Origin: Salirhabdus salicampi
GTDB taxonomy: Bacteria; Bacillota; Bacilli; Bacillales; Alkalibacillaceae
Length of the DNA stretch: 64,000 bases
Assembly (NCBI RefSeq): GCF_024259515.1
Contig: NZ_JANBWE010000001.1
Coordinates: forward strand, 1,054,001-1,118,000
Reading direction: 5' to 3'
The notes beneath the pieces were generated by a model. That model ran no database searches, was not told the DNA's origin, and saw only the letters and a program-made list of their open reading frames with translations. The position numbers were made by a program, and so were the translations under genes. Below are positions 43,991 to 53,685 of the stretch, piece by piece (positions within the stretch are counted from its first letter, which is position 1; each line of letters starts with the position of its first letter).

Positions 43991-45304
43991 ATGTCATTGT
44001 TAGTTGCGCTAGTAATATTAGTGGGATTGTTAGTTATAGGGGTTCCTGTACCAATCGTTTTTTTAACTACAGTTATATATTTCATTTTTACACAAGGATA
44101 TGATCCAAGTTTCTTAGTTCCTTATGGATTTAGTCAACTTAATAATACCGTATTATTAGCGGTTCCACTCTTTATTATTGCTGGGTCTATTATGAGTTAT
44201 GGTGGAATTGGGAAAAGAATAGTTGAATTTGCTCAAATTTTTGTGGGAAGAGTTAAAGGCGGTTTAGGTTTTGTTACGGTTATTGCTTGTGCAATCTTTG
44301 GTGCTATATCTGGCAGTGCAGCTGCTGCACTTACTACTGTTGGAGCTATTATGTTTCCTCGATTAAGAGAAGTTGGTTATTCAAAAGGCTTTGCGGCTTC
44401 ATTGATTACAAGTTCTTCTATACTCGGTCTATTAGTCCCACCAAGTGCGATAATGATTTTATATGCTTGGGTCGGTAACCAATCCGTTTTAGCAAGTTTT
44501 TTGGCTACGTTGGGACCAGGTATTATACTAATGTTATTAATGAGTATTATTAACTACTTTTATATGAGTAAAGAAGAAGAAAAAGTATTATCTATTGTTA
44601 GAGTGGGCAGTAATACACCAACTCCCCCTACAAGTAAGAATTCAAGAAAAATTATTATTACAGCTATTCCAGGATTATTAATGCCAATTATAATTTTGGG
44701 TGGTATATATGGAGGGATCATGACTCCAACCGAAGCAGCTGCAATTTCTGCTGTTTATGCAATTCCTGTTGGCCTCTGGGTATATAAAGAACTTGATAAA
44801 AAGAGTCTTTATTATGCTTTAATTAAAGCTGGAACGACAACAGGGGTTCTTATGGTCATGCTTTACTCAATAATGATTCTTAGTCGAATAATTGTTATGG
44901 AAGATGTACCAAGTAAATTAACTCAATTTTTATTATCAATAACAGATAACACAGTTGTTTTATTGCTGATGATAAATTTATTTCTTATATTAGTTGGAAT
45001 GATTATGGATGATGTTAGTGCTGTTTTAATTTCAACGCCCATTTTACTCCCGGTGGTTGTGAATTTAGGGATAGATCCAATTCATTTTGCAGGTATTATA
45101 GGTGTCAATATAGGGGTAGGTTTACTTACACCTCCTACTGCACCATTACTTTATTTAGGGAGCCGAACGAGTGATGTACGAGTAAATGAAATGCTTGGAC
45201 CAACGTTCCTCCTTTTACTATTTGCATGGATACCAACACTACTTTTAACAACGTATATACCTGAAATCTCGTTATTTTTACCACGATTATTATTAGGGAA
45301 TTAA
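43991..45304 (+). CDS. dctM: TRAP transporter large membrane subunit DctM
   Basis: 437 residues, about 12 membrane segments. Hallmarks are IPLFIIAGS (here VPLFIIAGSIM), GAISGSAAAALTTVGAIMFP and VPPSAIMILYA in the first half, then GIMTPTEAAAISAVYA, FLILVGMIMDDVSA, and NIGVGLLTPPTAPLLYLG. Full length and intact. It forms the sodium-dependent import path with DctP and DctQ. GGGAGG ribosome site. Confidence 0.92.
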   Translation: MSLLVALVILVGLLVIGVPVPIVFLTTVIYFIFTQGYDPSFLVPYGFSQLNNTVLLAVPLFIIAGSIMSYGGIGKRIVEFAQIFVGRVKGGLGFVTVIACAIFGAISGSAAAALTTVGAIMFPRLREVGYSKGFAASLITSSSILGLLVPPSAIMILYAWVGNQSVLASFLATLGPGIILMLLMSIINYFYMSKEEEKVLSIVRVGSNTPTPPTSKNSRKIIITAIPGLLMPIIILGGIYGGIMTPTEAAAISAVYAIPVGLWVYKELDKKSLYYALIKAGTTTGVLMVMLYSIMILSRIIVMEDVPSKLTQFLLSITDNTVVLLLMINLFLILVGMIMDDVSAVLISTPILLPVVVNLGIDPIHFAGIIGVNIGVGLLTPPTAPLLYLGSRTSDVRVNEMLGPTFLLLLFAWIPTLLLTTYIPEISLFLPRLLLGN

Positions 45305-45445
45305 TATTCGTAATCATCTATGTTAGCTAGCAAAGGTCTATGTTATGATTAAGAAAGGGGAAAATGTACTAATAAACCCTATAGAAGGCTACTAAATAAT
45401 CATCAAATATTTTTTACAATTCTTGAAGATTGAAGGCGGTTTTTT

Positions 45446-46315
45446 ATGAATCTATTAAATCAAACCAAAACAATCAAAAAAATAGTAGATATTAAAGATA
45501 CATTACCGAAAAAGCAAAGACAGTTATGTGATTATATTCTTAAACATCATCAGTCAATAGGATTGATAACAGTTAAGGAGCTTGCAAGTAATGCCAATGT
45601 TGGCATATCAACTGTGATGCGTACTTTAAATAGTTTAGGTTATGAGCACTTTAATGATTTTCGAAAAGATATCCACGATGAATCGATTCCTTTTGTCTCA
45701 AAATGGACTTTAAAGAAGTCTTTAACAGAAATTGAAAAGCAAGAAGTTCAAAATTCAGGTTTATTGCAAACTTGGGATGAATCAGTTGAGTTACTTAACA
45801 AATCATTAGATACAGAGTTAGTAGAAAACTTTGGGAAAACAATCGATCTTATTATCAATTCAAGTTTTATTAACATTCTAGGTACTCGACCGTATAAAGC
45901 AACCGCATTATATATGGAACAGCTGCTAGGTGAATTCTTTTCAAAGATTAGACAATTAAGCCATGATACTGAAACAATGTATGATAGGATTTTGCAATTT
46001 GAAGTAAATGAAGTTTTAGTCGTCTTTGCGTTTGAGCCTTACACAAATCGAGTGATAGAAGCGGTTAAGCTTACCCATGAACTAGGAAATAAAATTATAT
46101 TGATAACAGACCATATTTCATGTCCAGTTATTTCATATGCCTCTGTAACTTTAAGAGTTGAAGTCAGTAAGGAACAGTTTTCTGTTATTCCGATTATTGC
46201 ATTAATTGAAGCAATAGTAATTGAGGTAGGTAAGCAGTCCTCAAAAGATTCGATTAAAAAATTGAAAAGGCTTGAAAAAACACTCATAGATAAGAATGTA
46301 ATATACTCTTATTAA
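45446..46315 (+). CDS. RpiR-family transcriptional regulator (HTH + SIS domain)
   Basis: Regulator of 289 residues. Residues 5-75 hold a helix-turn-helix (TVKELASNANVGISTVMRTLNSLG). Residues 120-265 form a SIS (phosphosugar-binding) domain that normally senses a phosphorylated sugar or sugar acid; the effector here is unknown. It follows the TRAP genes and is likely the regulator of this acid-uptake/oxidation set. ATG after GAAGGCGG. A strong terminator follows directly. Confidence 0.88.
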   Translation: MNLLNQTKTIKKIVDIKDTLPKKQRQLCDYILKHHQSIGLITVKELASNANVGISTVMRTLNSLGYEHFNDFRKDIHDESIPFVSKWTLKKSLTEIEKQEVQNSGLLQTWDESVELLNKSLDTELVENFGKTIDLIINSSFINILGTRPYKATALYMEQLLGEFFSKIRQLSHDTETMYDRILQFEVNEVLVVFAFEPYTNRVIEAVKLTHELGNKIILITDHISCPVISYASVTLRVEVSKEQFSVIPIIALIEAIVIEVGKQSSKDSIKKLKRLEKTLIDKNVIYSY

Positions 46316-46357
46316 AACAAGGTAAACTAAACAGCGCTGTTTGGTTTACCTTGTTTT
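46314..46357 (+). terminator. Rho-independent terminator after the RpiR gene
   Basis: Stem AAAACAAGGTAAAC/GTTTACCTTGTTTT with an inner palindrome AAACAGCGCTGTTT in the loop, and a T run. Very strong. Confidence 0.85.
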
Positions 46358-46517
46358 TATTCATACAATAGATAAGATCGCTCTAATCAAATTATGATAC
46401 TACATAAGAATGGTTGTTAGTTGAATAATTTTTAATATTGGGAAGTAGAACTGAGTCAACAACTCAAAAGTATTATTATGAATAATACGTGATCCCAGTT
46501 AAAGAAGGGAAGAGATT

Positions 46518-47717
46518 ATGAGTTTAAGGAAGAAAGGTAGTTTGTTTATAGGAATAAGTACGTTAACGTTATTACTAACACTTTATTTAACGTTATGGCC
46601 CGTACCCATTGAGCCTGTTTACTGGGATGCTCCACAGTCAAACGGATATACAAGTCCGCACAACGTAAATTATATACTGGCAGATATGAAATTTATTGAA
46701 CTAAACAATTACAACAAACCAGAACATATTGTGTATCGAGATAATTGGTTATATGCCGCGATGAAGGGTGGAATAATTATTCGAGTTCGCCCTGATGGTA
46801 CAGAAAGTGAAGTCGTAGTAAATACAGGGGGACGTCCACTTGGATTTGATTTCGATTCGAAAGGAGCACTTCTCATTGCCGATCCTTTATATGGAGATCA
46901 CGGTGGATTGCTCAAAGTGACGGATGTCGATGGAGGAGGAGAGATTAAGCTCCTAACAGATTCTGCTGAAGGGTATCCCATTCATTTTGCTGACGCTGTA
47001 GTAGTCTCCAAAAGCGGTATGATTTATTTTACAGATGCCTCATTAATAAAGGCAAAAGAAATTGGTGATGTTGGTAAAGCTGGTGAACTTGACATATTAG
47101 CAAATAGCAGTACGGGCAGGGTATTGGAATACAATCCTAAAACACAACAGACACGAATATTAATGAATAACTTAAGCTTTGCAAATGGAATTGCTTTAAC
47201 TGAAGATGAACAGTACTTATTAATAAACGAAACAGGAAAATATCGGGTTTGGAAATTGGACGTAACTGCAGAAAACATTAGTGCATTGGAGCCGAACAAA
47301 TCTGCACAAATCATAATTGATAATCTACCAGGACTACCTGATAACATAATGAAAGGGAATGTTGGAAGATATTGGATCGGATTAGTTTATCCTCGAAACG
47401 ACTTTTTGGACTATAGTGCAAACAAACCTTGGCTTCGTTCTATAGCAATGCGCCTACCAAACTTTCTCTTGCCTAAAGGCAATGGATATACTCATGTTAT
47501 ATCGATTAATGAGTCAGGTGATATTGTAGCTGATTTACAAGATCCAAATAGCACATATACACATATAACAGGTGCAACTGAATCAGACGATAAGTTGTTC
47601 TTCCACCATTTAAATAATACGACCACAATTGGTTGGATCAATTTACATCAACAAAAATATCTGGAATATGAACCAAAATTGTCCAAATATTTAAATTCTG
47701 AGATACCTGTGCAGTAA
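46518..47717 (+). CDS. SMP-30/strictosidine-synthase-like six-bladed propeller protein, membrane anchored
   Basis: 399 residues. An N-terminal hydrophobic segment (residues 9-28, LFIGISTLTLLLTLYLTLWP) anchors it or directs export. The following sequence has propeller signatures: VRPDGTESEV, RPLGFDFDSKGALLIADPLYG, FADAVVVSKSGMIYFTDAS and FANGIALTEDEQYLLINET. Family members are lactonases, paraoxonases or strictosidine synthases. Located after the acid-uptake and oxidation genes, a lactonase role for a sugar-acid lactone is possible; the metal ligands cannot be fixed here. ATG with AAGGGAAG upstream. Confidence 0.78.
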   Translation: MSLRKKGSLFIGISTLTLLLTLYLTLWPVPIEPVYWDAPQSNGYTSPHNVNYILADMKFIELNNYNKPEHIVYRDNWLYAAMKGGIIIRVRPDGTESEVVVNTGGRPLGFDFDSKGALLIADPLYGDHGGLLKVTDVDGGGEIKLLTDSAEGYPIHFADAVVVSKSGMIYFTDASLIKAKEIGDVGKAGELDILANSSTGRVLEYNPKTQQTRILMNNLSFANGIALTEDEQYLLINETGKYRVWKLDVTAENISALEPNKSAQIIIDNLPGLPDNIMKGNVGRYWIGLVYPRNDFLDYSANKPWLRSIAMRLPNFLLPKGNGYTHVISINESGDIVADLQDPNSTYTHITGATESDDKLFFHHLNNTTTIGWINLHQQKYLEYEPKLSKYLNSEIPVQ

Positions 47718-48252
47718 TGTTTAAAACTAGGTACAGGTATTCTTTTCTGACGGTAACGAGCTGGTTACTATACTGAAGGATGAAATAATACTAGAAGGGT
47801 TAATGCTTTTTTTGTTGAAGTTATTGTAACGGTAGGACAAAAAGTAAAAGTAACAGTAATTAAAAATTATGATGAAGACTCTTGAGATGTGAATAAGGTG
47901 ATATTTAAACTGGAAGACATAACTAACACGGCAAATATCAATCAACTAATTTTAAAAAGCTAAAATAAAAAATCCATTGATGATTGAAATTTATTGGGGT
48001 TAAGTCTTATAGTATTCGGTCGACTTAATGTGGTTGATGGTCATTCAGACACAGAAGGTTTTGATGACTTAATTATATTTACTGATCTACTACTAACCAT
48101 TGTATATTTAGTGGGAAAATTGAAAATTATCATTATCGAGGGCATTAATTAAACAAGATTATTAACGATGCTTGTTGGAGTTCTTAGGAATCGATGTTAA
48201 AATTAAACTTTCAGTTAATAAAACGAATTTAAAAGTAAGTAGGTGAAACAAC
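47718..48252. other. Gap with degenerate coding traces
   Basis: 535 bases without an intact gene. One plus-strand stretch (47735-47884) reads SDGNELVTILKDEIILEG and then, after a frame change in a T run, VEVIVTVGQKVKVTVI; it looks like an old broken gene. A second stretch (48000-48152) reads VVDGHSDTEGFDDLIIFTD but has no start signal. No family recognised. Confidence 0.35.
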
Positions 48253-48630
48253 ATGATTGAAGTAAAAACATCTTCACTTAGTGATGGAGAATTAAATAGA
48301 GGGGTATTTGCTACATGTGATATCAAAAAAGGAGAGCTTTTACATAAAGCACCTGTTATTCCTTACCCCAACGACGAGCATCAATACATCGAGAAAACCA
48401 TGCTCGCTGATTACGCTTTTGAATATGGAGAAAATCACTCTGCAATACTTCTCGGTTATGGAATGTTATTTAACCATTCTTATGAACCTAATGCAAGATA
48501 TGAGATTGATTTTAATGATCACACATTTAATTTCTATGCTTACACAGATATAAAAACGGGTGATGAAGTACTCATCAATTATAACGGTAATGTTGATGAC
48601 AAAGATCCACTGTGGTTTAATCAGGATTAA
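48253..48630 (+). CDS. SET-domain protein, small
   Basis: 125-residue protein consisting of a compact SET fold. It has RGVFATCDIKKGELLHKAPV (the beta-strand start), FNHSYEPNARYE (NHSxxPNA, the cofactor/knot motif) and KTGDEVLINYNG (the final pseudo-knot). SET proteins are usually lysine methyltransferases that use SAM; small bacterial ones have no known target. ATG after AGTAGGTG. Single gene, followed by a hairpin at 48720-48746. Confidence 0.82.
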   Translation: MIEVKTSSLSDGELNRGVFATCDIKKGELLHKAPVIPYPNDEHQYIEKTMLADYAFEYGENHSAILLGYGMLFNHSYEPNARYEIDFNDHTFNFYAYTDIKTGDEVLINYNGNVDDKDPLWFNQD

Positions 48631-48719
48631 TTTGTTTGTATAAATTTCTTAGATGCGTTTTTTACACTTATTATTTCTCCTATGTAGGACACATTCATAA
48701 TATACCTATAGTAACGGGC

Positions 48720-48746
48720 TAACCTTCAAGAAGAGGTTAGCTTTAT
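48720..48746 (+). terminator. Probable terminator after the SET gene
   Basis: Stem CTAACCTT/AGGTTAG with a loop of about 9 bases and a T-rich tail. Found in the 670-base gap 48631-49303, which holds no gene besides this hairpin and repeat copy C. Confidence 0.55.
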
Positions 48747-49078
48747 TTGTTGCGCAATAATATGGGGATTAAGGGGAAATTGTATCTACATAAAAATGAA
48801 TGTCAAATGAACTAGATGAAAGTTATAAGATAAAAATCAACTTTCTTTTCCATCTATGTATATCTGCATGATTTACAGAAATATCCTGTTTCACCATCTA
48901 TGATTTCTGATTTATATAATTTGAGCTATAAATCATATGAAATTTAACTAGAATCTATCAAAAACATTTTCAGGTAAGCGCAGCTTTTAACATTTAAATA
49001 GAATGTTGATACAGCAGTTCAATAGAGGTCATTCTAAACAACCAGGGGTAACTGTTACGTCCATATAACTTATATTTT

Positions 49079-49138
49079 GTCTTGGGAGTTATGTTCCTTA
49101 ATATCAGAGAACATAACTTTTTTTATTATGTCTATTAC
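49079..49138. repeat. Dispersed repeat, short copy C
   Basis: It contains the CTTGGGAGTTATGTTC arm, its complement GAACATAACT, a T run and ATTATGTCTATT, matching the right-hand end of the longer copies at 54286 and 60924. The hairpin and T run make it terminator-like. Confidence 0.75.
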
Positions 49139-49303
49139 TCTGGAATTGTAAACGAACTATTTAGGATGTAACTTAGCAATGAATTATGACAATAGGAGAT
49201 ACAAGGTTAACAACCGTTTTTAAAAAACACATACATTCTACACAATTATGAAATACAATAAAATTGATCGAAGTTGTCATAATACTCTAGTTGGAGGAAG
49301 ACG

Positions 49304-50032
49304 ATGTATCAGTTCTTTAGTGATATTAGTAATCTAATAAGCAATCCTTTTATAAACTTAGCTAACCAATGGGAGGGAATCCCACTACTTGCCGCCCTTT
49401 TCCTAGGGATTGTAGGTGCTGTAGCTCCCTGCCAATTCACTAGTAATATTGGCGCAATGACATTGTATGGAAATCGATCATTACAAAAAGACATACCATG
49501 GACTAATATTTGGCTATTTGTACTTGGAAAAGTTGTCGTTTTTTCCATATTGGGTTTGTTTGTATGGTTAATTGGCAGGGAATTCCACGCAAGCTTTACA
49601 CAAATTATACCAATCATGCGAAAAGCAATAGGACCAATAATCGTTTTAATAGGTATCTTTATGGTAGGATTTATTCGTATGCGTTGGACTTTTAACATTT
49701 GGAAAATTCCAGAGCGATACCTATCAGGTAGTAAAGTAGGAAGTTTTATATTAGGGGTTAGTTTTACATTGGCGTTTTGTCCGACTATGTTTATTTTATT
49801 TTTTATGATGTTAATGCCGATTGTTCTTTCTACTTCTTATGGGGCTGTTCTACCACTGATCTTTGGCTTAGGGACATCCATCCCCTTTCTATCTGCGATT
49901 TTCCTTATTTGGTATTTTGATTTGGGTGGAAAGTTTATGAAGCAAAGTAAAAAGTTTGGGGAAATCGTCCATAAATTAGCTGGTTGGATATTAATTATTC
50001 TAGGGATCCTTGATACGATGACTTATTGGTAA
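49304..50032 (+). CDS. CcdA/DsbD-like thiol-redox membrane protein
   Basis: 242 residues, six hydrophobic segments. Two conserved Cys-Pro motifs are placed as in CcdA and DsbD membrane domains: GAVAPCQFTSN near residue 43 and LAFCPTMFILF near residue 162. Such proteins pass reducing electrons across the membrane to outside thiol proteins; metal-resistance relatives also occur. The N-terminal extension before the first segment is about 25 residues. It is the first gene of a set with a propeller protein and a two-component system. ATG after TTGGAGGAAG. Confidence 0.82.
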   Translation: MYQFFSDISNLISNPFINLANQWEGIPLLAALFLGIVGAVAPCQFTSNIGAMTLYGNRSLQKDIPWTNIWLFVLGKVVVFSILGLFVWLIGREFHASFTQIIPIMRKAIGPIIVLIGIFMVGFIRMRWTFNIWKIPERYLSGSKVGSFILGVSFTLAFCPTMFILFFMMLMPIVLSTSYGAVLPLIFGLGTSIPFLSAIFLIWYFDLGGKFMKQSKKFGEIVHKLAGWILIILGILDTMTYW

Positions 50033-50140
50033 AACACATTAGTTAAATAACAAGGCGGATGGACTGACTTATAAGATTAGATTATGGTGAAAATGAATAA
50101 AACATAGAAACTAATATACCTGGGAGTGAATCATGTAATT

Positions 50141-51346
50141 ATGAAGAAATCATTATTTTTAAGTTTGATCCTATTTTTTATCCCGTTTAAAGTACAAGCA
50201 CATGGTACAGAGGAAGAACATGCACAAGAGGTAGCAAACAACTATTGGGGTTACGGATTAATTGTTTCACTATTAATGCTCGTGATTTTTCTAGTCTTAT
50301 TCTTGTTTACGAAACAAAAAGCAAAAAAAGTTAGTCTGAAACATAAAGCGAATCGTGAAAAACATAAATTATGGATGAAAAGGGCAAACACTTATAAATG
50401 GATGATGTACGGTTCTACTTTTATAACACTGCTGTTTCTAATTTTGACAAATGTTTTAAATAAACCTGGATATATAGCCAATGAATTAGACGGCATAACA
50501 CCAAATGACGGTAGTGTTGACACAGAAGAGAATATTACATTTACACATATTCATGGGCTTGGTTATTCCAATGATGGAGAAGAGGTTTACGTTCCGGCCC
50601 ATGATGGTTTAAGAGTTTATAAAAATGGTCAGTGGAAAATTCATTCAGTAGGTGAAAGACATGATTACATGGGTTTCTCTATGTTTAAGGATGGTTTTTA
50701 CAGTAGTGGTCACCCTGCAGCACGATCAAAGCTCGCCAATCCATTAGGGATTATAAGAAGTACAGATATGGGTAAAAATATTGAAACTCTTGATTTATAT
50801 AGAGAAGTCGATTTTCACGGAATGACGGTTGGATATGAAACAGAGGATATCTATGTCTTTAATCCATCCAAAAATTCACGGATGGACCAACCCGGATTTT
50901 ATTATTCAACAGATCAGACAGAGACTTGGAATCAGGCCTCATTACAAGGAATGGAAGGACAAGCAACAGCTCTAGCAGCACATCCCACTGAATCTGGAAT
51001 CGTGGCAATCGGTACAAATCAAGGATTATACTTATCACGGAATTATGGGAATCATTTTGAAAAGTTAACGATATCGGATGCAGTAACAGCAGTTTCGTTT
51101 GATTTTCAGAATCATATATTAGTTGGTACGGAAAAAGGACAGCTTATTCGTCTCAATGTTTCAACTAATAAAGGAAATAAACTAAATATCCCTGATTTAT
51201 CAGGTGATGTTATTACTTATGTTCAACAAAACCCTAGTAATAGCGAGGAGTTTGTGTTCGCTACGAGGAATAAAAATATTTACGTTTCAATGGATAATGG
51301 TGAAACTTGGAAACAAAGTGTTGATGAAGGAGTAGCACTACAATAA
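50141..51346 (+). CDS. F510_1955-like exported propeller (glycosylhydrolase/BNR-type) protein
   Basis: 401 residues. It has an N-terminal signal peptide (KKSLFLSLILFFIPFKVQAHG), a second and a third membrane segment (around residues 36-55 and 85-104), then an outer propeller with short repeated strands (GLGYSNDGEEVYVPAHDGLRV, NPLGIIRSTDMGKNIETL, VYVFNPS-like elements, GNHFEKLTI and YVSMDNGETWKQS, the BNR/Asp-box pattern SxDxGxTW). It matches the group called F510_1955 family glycosylhydrolase, whose activity is unproven. GTG 50126 overlaps the GGGAG run, so ATG 50141 is chosen although its distance is long. Linked to metal/thiol genes. Confidence 0.75.
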   Translation: MKKSLFLSLILFFIPFKVQAHGTEEEHAQEVANNYWGYGLIVSLLMLVIFLVLFLFTKQKAKKVSLKHKANREKHKLWMKRANTYKWMMYGSTFITLLFLILTNVLNKPGYIANELDGITPNDGSVDTEENITFTHIHGLGYSNDGEEVYVPAHDGLRVYKNGQWKIHSVGERHDYMGFSMFKDGFYSSGHPAARSKLANPLGIIRSTDMGKNIETLDLYREVDFHGMTVGYETEDIYVFNPSKNSRMDQPGFYYSTDQTETWNQASLQGMEGQATALAAHPTESGIVAIGTNQGLYLSRNYGNHFEKLTISDAVTAVSFDFQNHILVGTEKGQLIRLNVSTNKGNKLNIPDLSGDVITYVQQNPSNSEEFVFATRNKNIYVSMDNGETWKQSVDEGVALQ

Positions 51347-51370
51347 ATACAATCAAAAAGAGGGTTGTAT

Positions 51371-52081
51371 ATGAAACCGAAAATTTTAGTGGTTGATGAT
51401 GAATGGAATATGCGTAATCTTATAAAAATTTATTTAATCAATGAATCGTTTGAGGTTGACGAGGCGAGTAATGGCGTTGATGCTGTTCGGATGGTTGAAC
51501 AATCGCATTATGATGTAATTGTGTTAGATATTATGCTACCGGATATAGATGGTTGGGAGGTATGCTCAACAATTCGTAAAACAAGGGACATGCCTATTTT
51601 AATGCTTACGGCGAGAAACGACATAAAGGATAAGGTATTTGGCTTAGAAATCGGAGCTGATGATTACTTAACAAAGCCATTTGCACCTGAGGAGTTAGTT
51701 GCTCGGGTGAATGCCCTTCTTCGTCGTCATAAACGAAAAATAGAGGGAGAAGGCATCTTCCTTTTATTTGTAGGTGACCTCGCTATAAATAGTGAAAGTA
51801 GAGAAGTAAAACTAAACGAACATCAAATTGATTTAACTCCAAAAGAGTTTGATATTCTCTACCTCTTTGCCGCTAATCCTAACAGAGTTTTTACAAGAGA
51901 AATTTTATTAGATAGTGTATGGGTTTCCAATGAATTCCGCGATACAAGAGCTGTTGATACACATATAAAAAATATACGTGAGAAGCTTCGAAAGGCAGGG
52001 CTATCATTTAATCCGATAAAAACCGTTTGGGGAGTAGGATATAAATTGTTTAGGCCAGAGGATCAAGCATCCAATGAATAA
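51371..52081 (+). CDS. OmpR-family response regulator
   Basis: 236 residues. The receiver domain has the acidic pair VDDE, the phospho-Asp in VIVLDIMLPDIDGWEV near residue 52, the Thr in MLTAR and Lys in TKPFAPEE. The C-terminal winged helix carries ELTPKEF-type LTPKEFDIL, FTREILLDSVW and VDTHIKNIREKLR. It acts as transcription factor for the adjacent kinase. ATG 51371 is six bases after AGAGGG. The start of the histidine kinase gene overlaps its end by 8 bases, so the two are coupled. Confidence 0.93.
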   Translation: MKPKILVVDDEWNMRNLIKIYLINESFEVDEASNGVDAVRMVEQSHYDVIVLDIMLPDIDGWEVCSTIRKTRDMPILMLTARNDIKDKVFGLEIGADDYLTKPFAPEELVARVNALLRRHKRKIEGEGIFLLFVGDLAINSESREVKLNEHQIDLTPKEFDILYLFAANPNRVFTREILLDSVWVSNEFRDTRAVDTHIKNIREKLRKAGLSFNPIKTVWGVGYKLFRPEDQASNE

Positions 52082-53450
52082 AATTGTCATTAAACTTGGT
52101 GGAACGATTATGGCTCTTTTTTTCGTATTGTTACTACCGCTAGGATACGTTGCGAACCAAATTTTTACTAATTTTTATTATAACCAAGTTCAAAAAGATA
52201 TCGGGGATCTTTCCGAAAAGTATGTTCGTAACACATCTTCCATTGCAGATGAATCCATTATTCGCATGTACATGAGTTTAGCGGAATTAACAAACAAAGA
52301 AATTGTTATTCTTGATGAAACCGGTGAGATTATTGCAAATTCAGGTACGCAGGTTGTAAATATATCCGAGGAAGATCTAGGTATATTATCGGAGGGGCTT
52401 CCGGTTCAAAAGAGGTTCCATGATTATGGCAAAGAAAATAGCTATCTTGCCTCTGGTTACCCAGTCATGAAATCAGATCAGTATGAAGGGGCTCTGTTTG
52501 TGTTAGCTTCTGTAAATGATATAGAAGAGCCTGTTAGAAAGATACGAGATTTACTCATCTTGTCCGCCGTTGGAGCAATGTTTTTAGCACTCGGATTCAC
52601 TGTTGTCATTTCAAAAAAAATGGCTGATCCATTATTGGAGATGGAGAAAGCGACCCGTGAAATGTCGAAAGGGAATTTAGATGTACAAGTAAGAGTTCCA
52701 TCTGATGATGAACTAGGTTCACTTGGCAAAGCAATAAACAATCTTGCTGTGGAAACAAATCGATATCGATCCAACCGAAGGGAGTTCTTTGCCAATATAT
52801 CTCACGAGTTGCGTACACCCATTTCTTATTTACAAGGTTATGCAAAAGTATTAAAACAAGGATTATATCAATCTGAGGAAGAGAAGATTCTATACTTAAA
52901 TATAATTGAGGAAGAAACTGAGCGATTGGTCCGATTAATTAATGATTTGTTTACCTTGTCAAAACTGGAAGAAGGAAAAATGGACCTCACATTAGAGAAA
53001 GTAAATCTTGGGGAGATAGCGGAAACAGCTGTATTTAAAGTGAGAACAGAAATGGAACTAAAAGGGTTATCAATAGAAACCAAAATAAATAAGGATATAC
53101 CATGTGTAGAAGGGGATTCAATCCGACTTGAACAAATTATCGCCAACTTATTAGGGAATTCGATTCGATATACCGAAAGAGGTACTATCCGTGTTGGTGT
53201 ATGGTGTGAAAAAAATAATATACATGTTGCGATTGAGGATACAGGGGTTGGGATCCCTAAAGATGATCTCCCATTTATTTTTGAACGTTTTCACCGTGTT
53301 GAAAAATCAAGGTCAAGAGAACGGGGAGGAACCGGGCTAGGGTTATCGATTGTAAAGAATTTAGTTGAAATACAGAACGGGACTATAACTGTAGAAAGTC
53401 AGATAGGGAAAGGAACAAGGTTTCAGTTACGTTTTCCAATAGTTGAGTAA
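52074..53450 (+). CDS. Sensor histidine kinase (two-component)
   Basis: 458 residues. Two membrane segments (about 8-28 and 158-178) flank an outside sensor domain of 130 residues. A HAMP domain follows (ADPLLEMEKATREMSKG), then the H-box NISHELRTPISYLQGY with the phospho-His, the N-box IIANLLGNSIRYT, and ATP motifs EDTGVGIPKDDLPFIFERF and GGTGLGLSIVK. No known metal-binding motif is visible in the sensor. Together with the response regulator it probably controls the surrounding envelope genes in response to metal or thiol stress; that is inference. Confidence 0.93.
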   Translation: MNKIVIKLGGTIMALFFVLLLPLGYVANQIFTNFYYNQVQKDIGDLSEKYVRNTSSIADESIIRMYMSLAELTNKEIVILDETGEIIANSGTQVVNISEEDLGILSEGLPVQKRFHDYGKENSYLASGYPVMKSDQYEGALFVLASVNDIEEPVRKIRDLLILSAVGAMFLALGFTVVISKKMADPLLEMEKATREMSKGNLDVQVRVPSDDELGSLGKAINNLAVETNRYRSNRREFFANISHELRTPISYLQGYAKVLKQGLYQSEEEKILYLNIIEEETERLVRLINDLFTLSKLEEGKMDLTLEKVNLGEIAETAVFKVRTEMELKGLSIETKINKDIPCVEGDSIRLEQIIANLLGNSIRYTERGTIRVGVWCEKNNIHVAIEDTGVGIPKDDLPFIFERFHRVEKSRSRERGGTGLGLSIVKNLVEIQNGTITVESQIGKGTRFQLRFPIVE

Positions 53451-53461
53451 GGGGTGCAGGA

Positions 53462-53668
53462 ATGAAAAAGATAGAATGGTTAATCGTAATAATACTAATA
53501 ACAATGGGTTTAGGTTGTCTCACTGTTTCGGCTACAACTATGTGGGAGGCGGAGTCAATTGGGACCTATTTTAAAACGTTCCTGCACCTATGCTTATGGA
53601 TGGGCCTGCCAATCCTACTACTAGTTATCCTGTACTTCGTATTTTTAAAGAATAGAAAAAACAAATAG
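53462..53668 (+). CDS. Small membrane protein, 68 aa
   Basis: Two hydrophobic segments (residues 5-25, 36-59), with a short polar loop between, and a basic C-terminus (KNRKNK). ATG with GGGGTGCAGG upstream. It is 11 bases after the kinase gene and co-transcribed. Not recognised; could be a small accessory of the sensor. Confidence 0.65.
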   Translation: MKKIEWLIVIILITMGLGCLTVSATTMWEAESIGTYFKTFLHLCLWMGLPILLLVILYFVFLKNRKNK

Positions 53669-53685
53669 AAAGGAGGTAAAATGCA

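Noticed and set aside
47727-47945. 72-codon minus-strand frame
   Set aside because: AT-rich, no start signal, and opposite to decayed coding traces on the plus strand.
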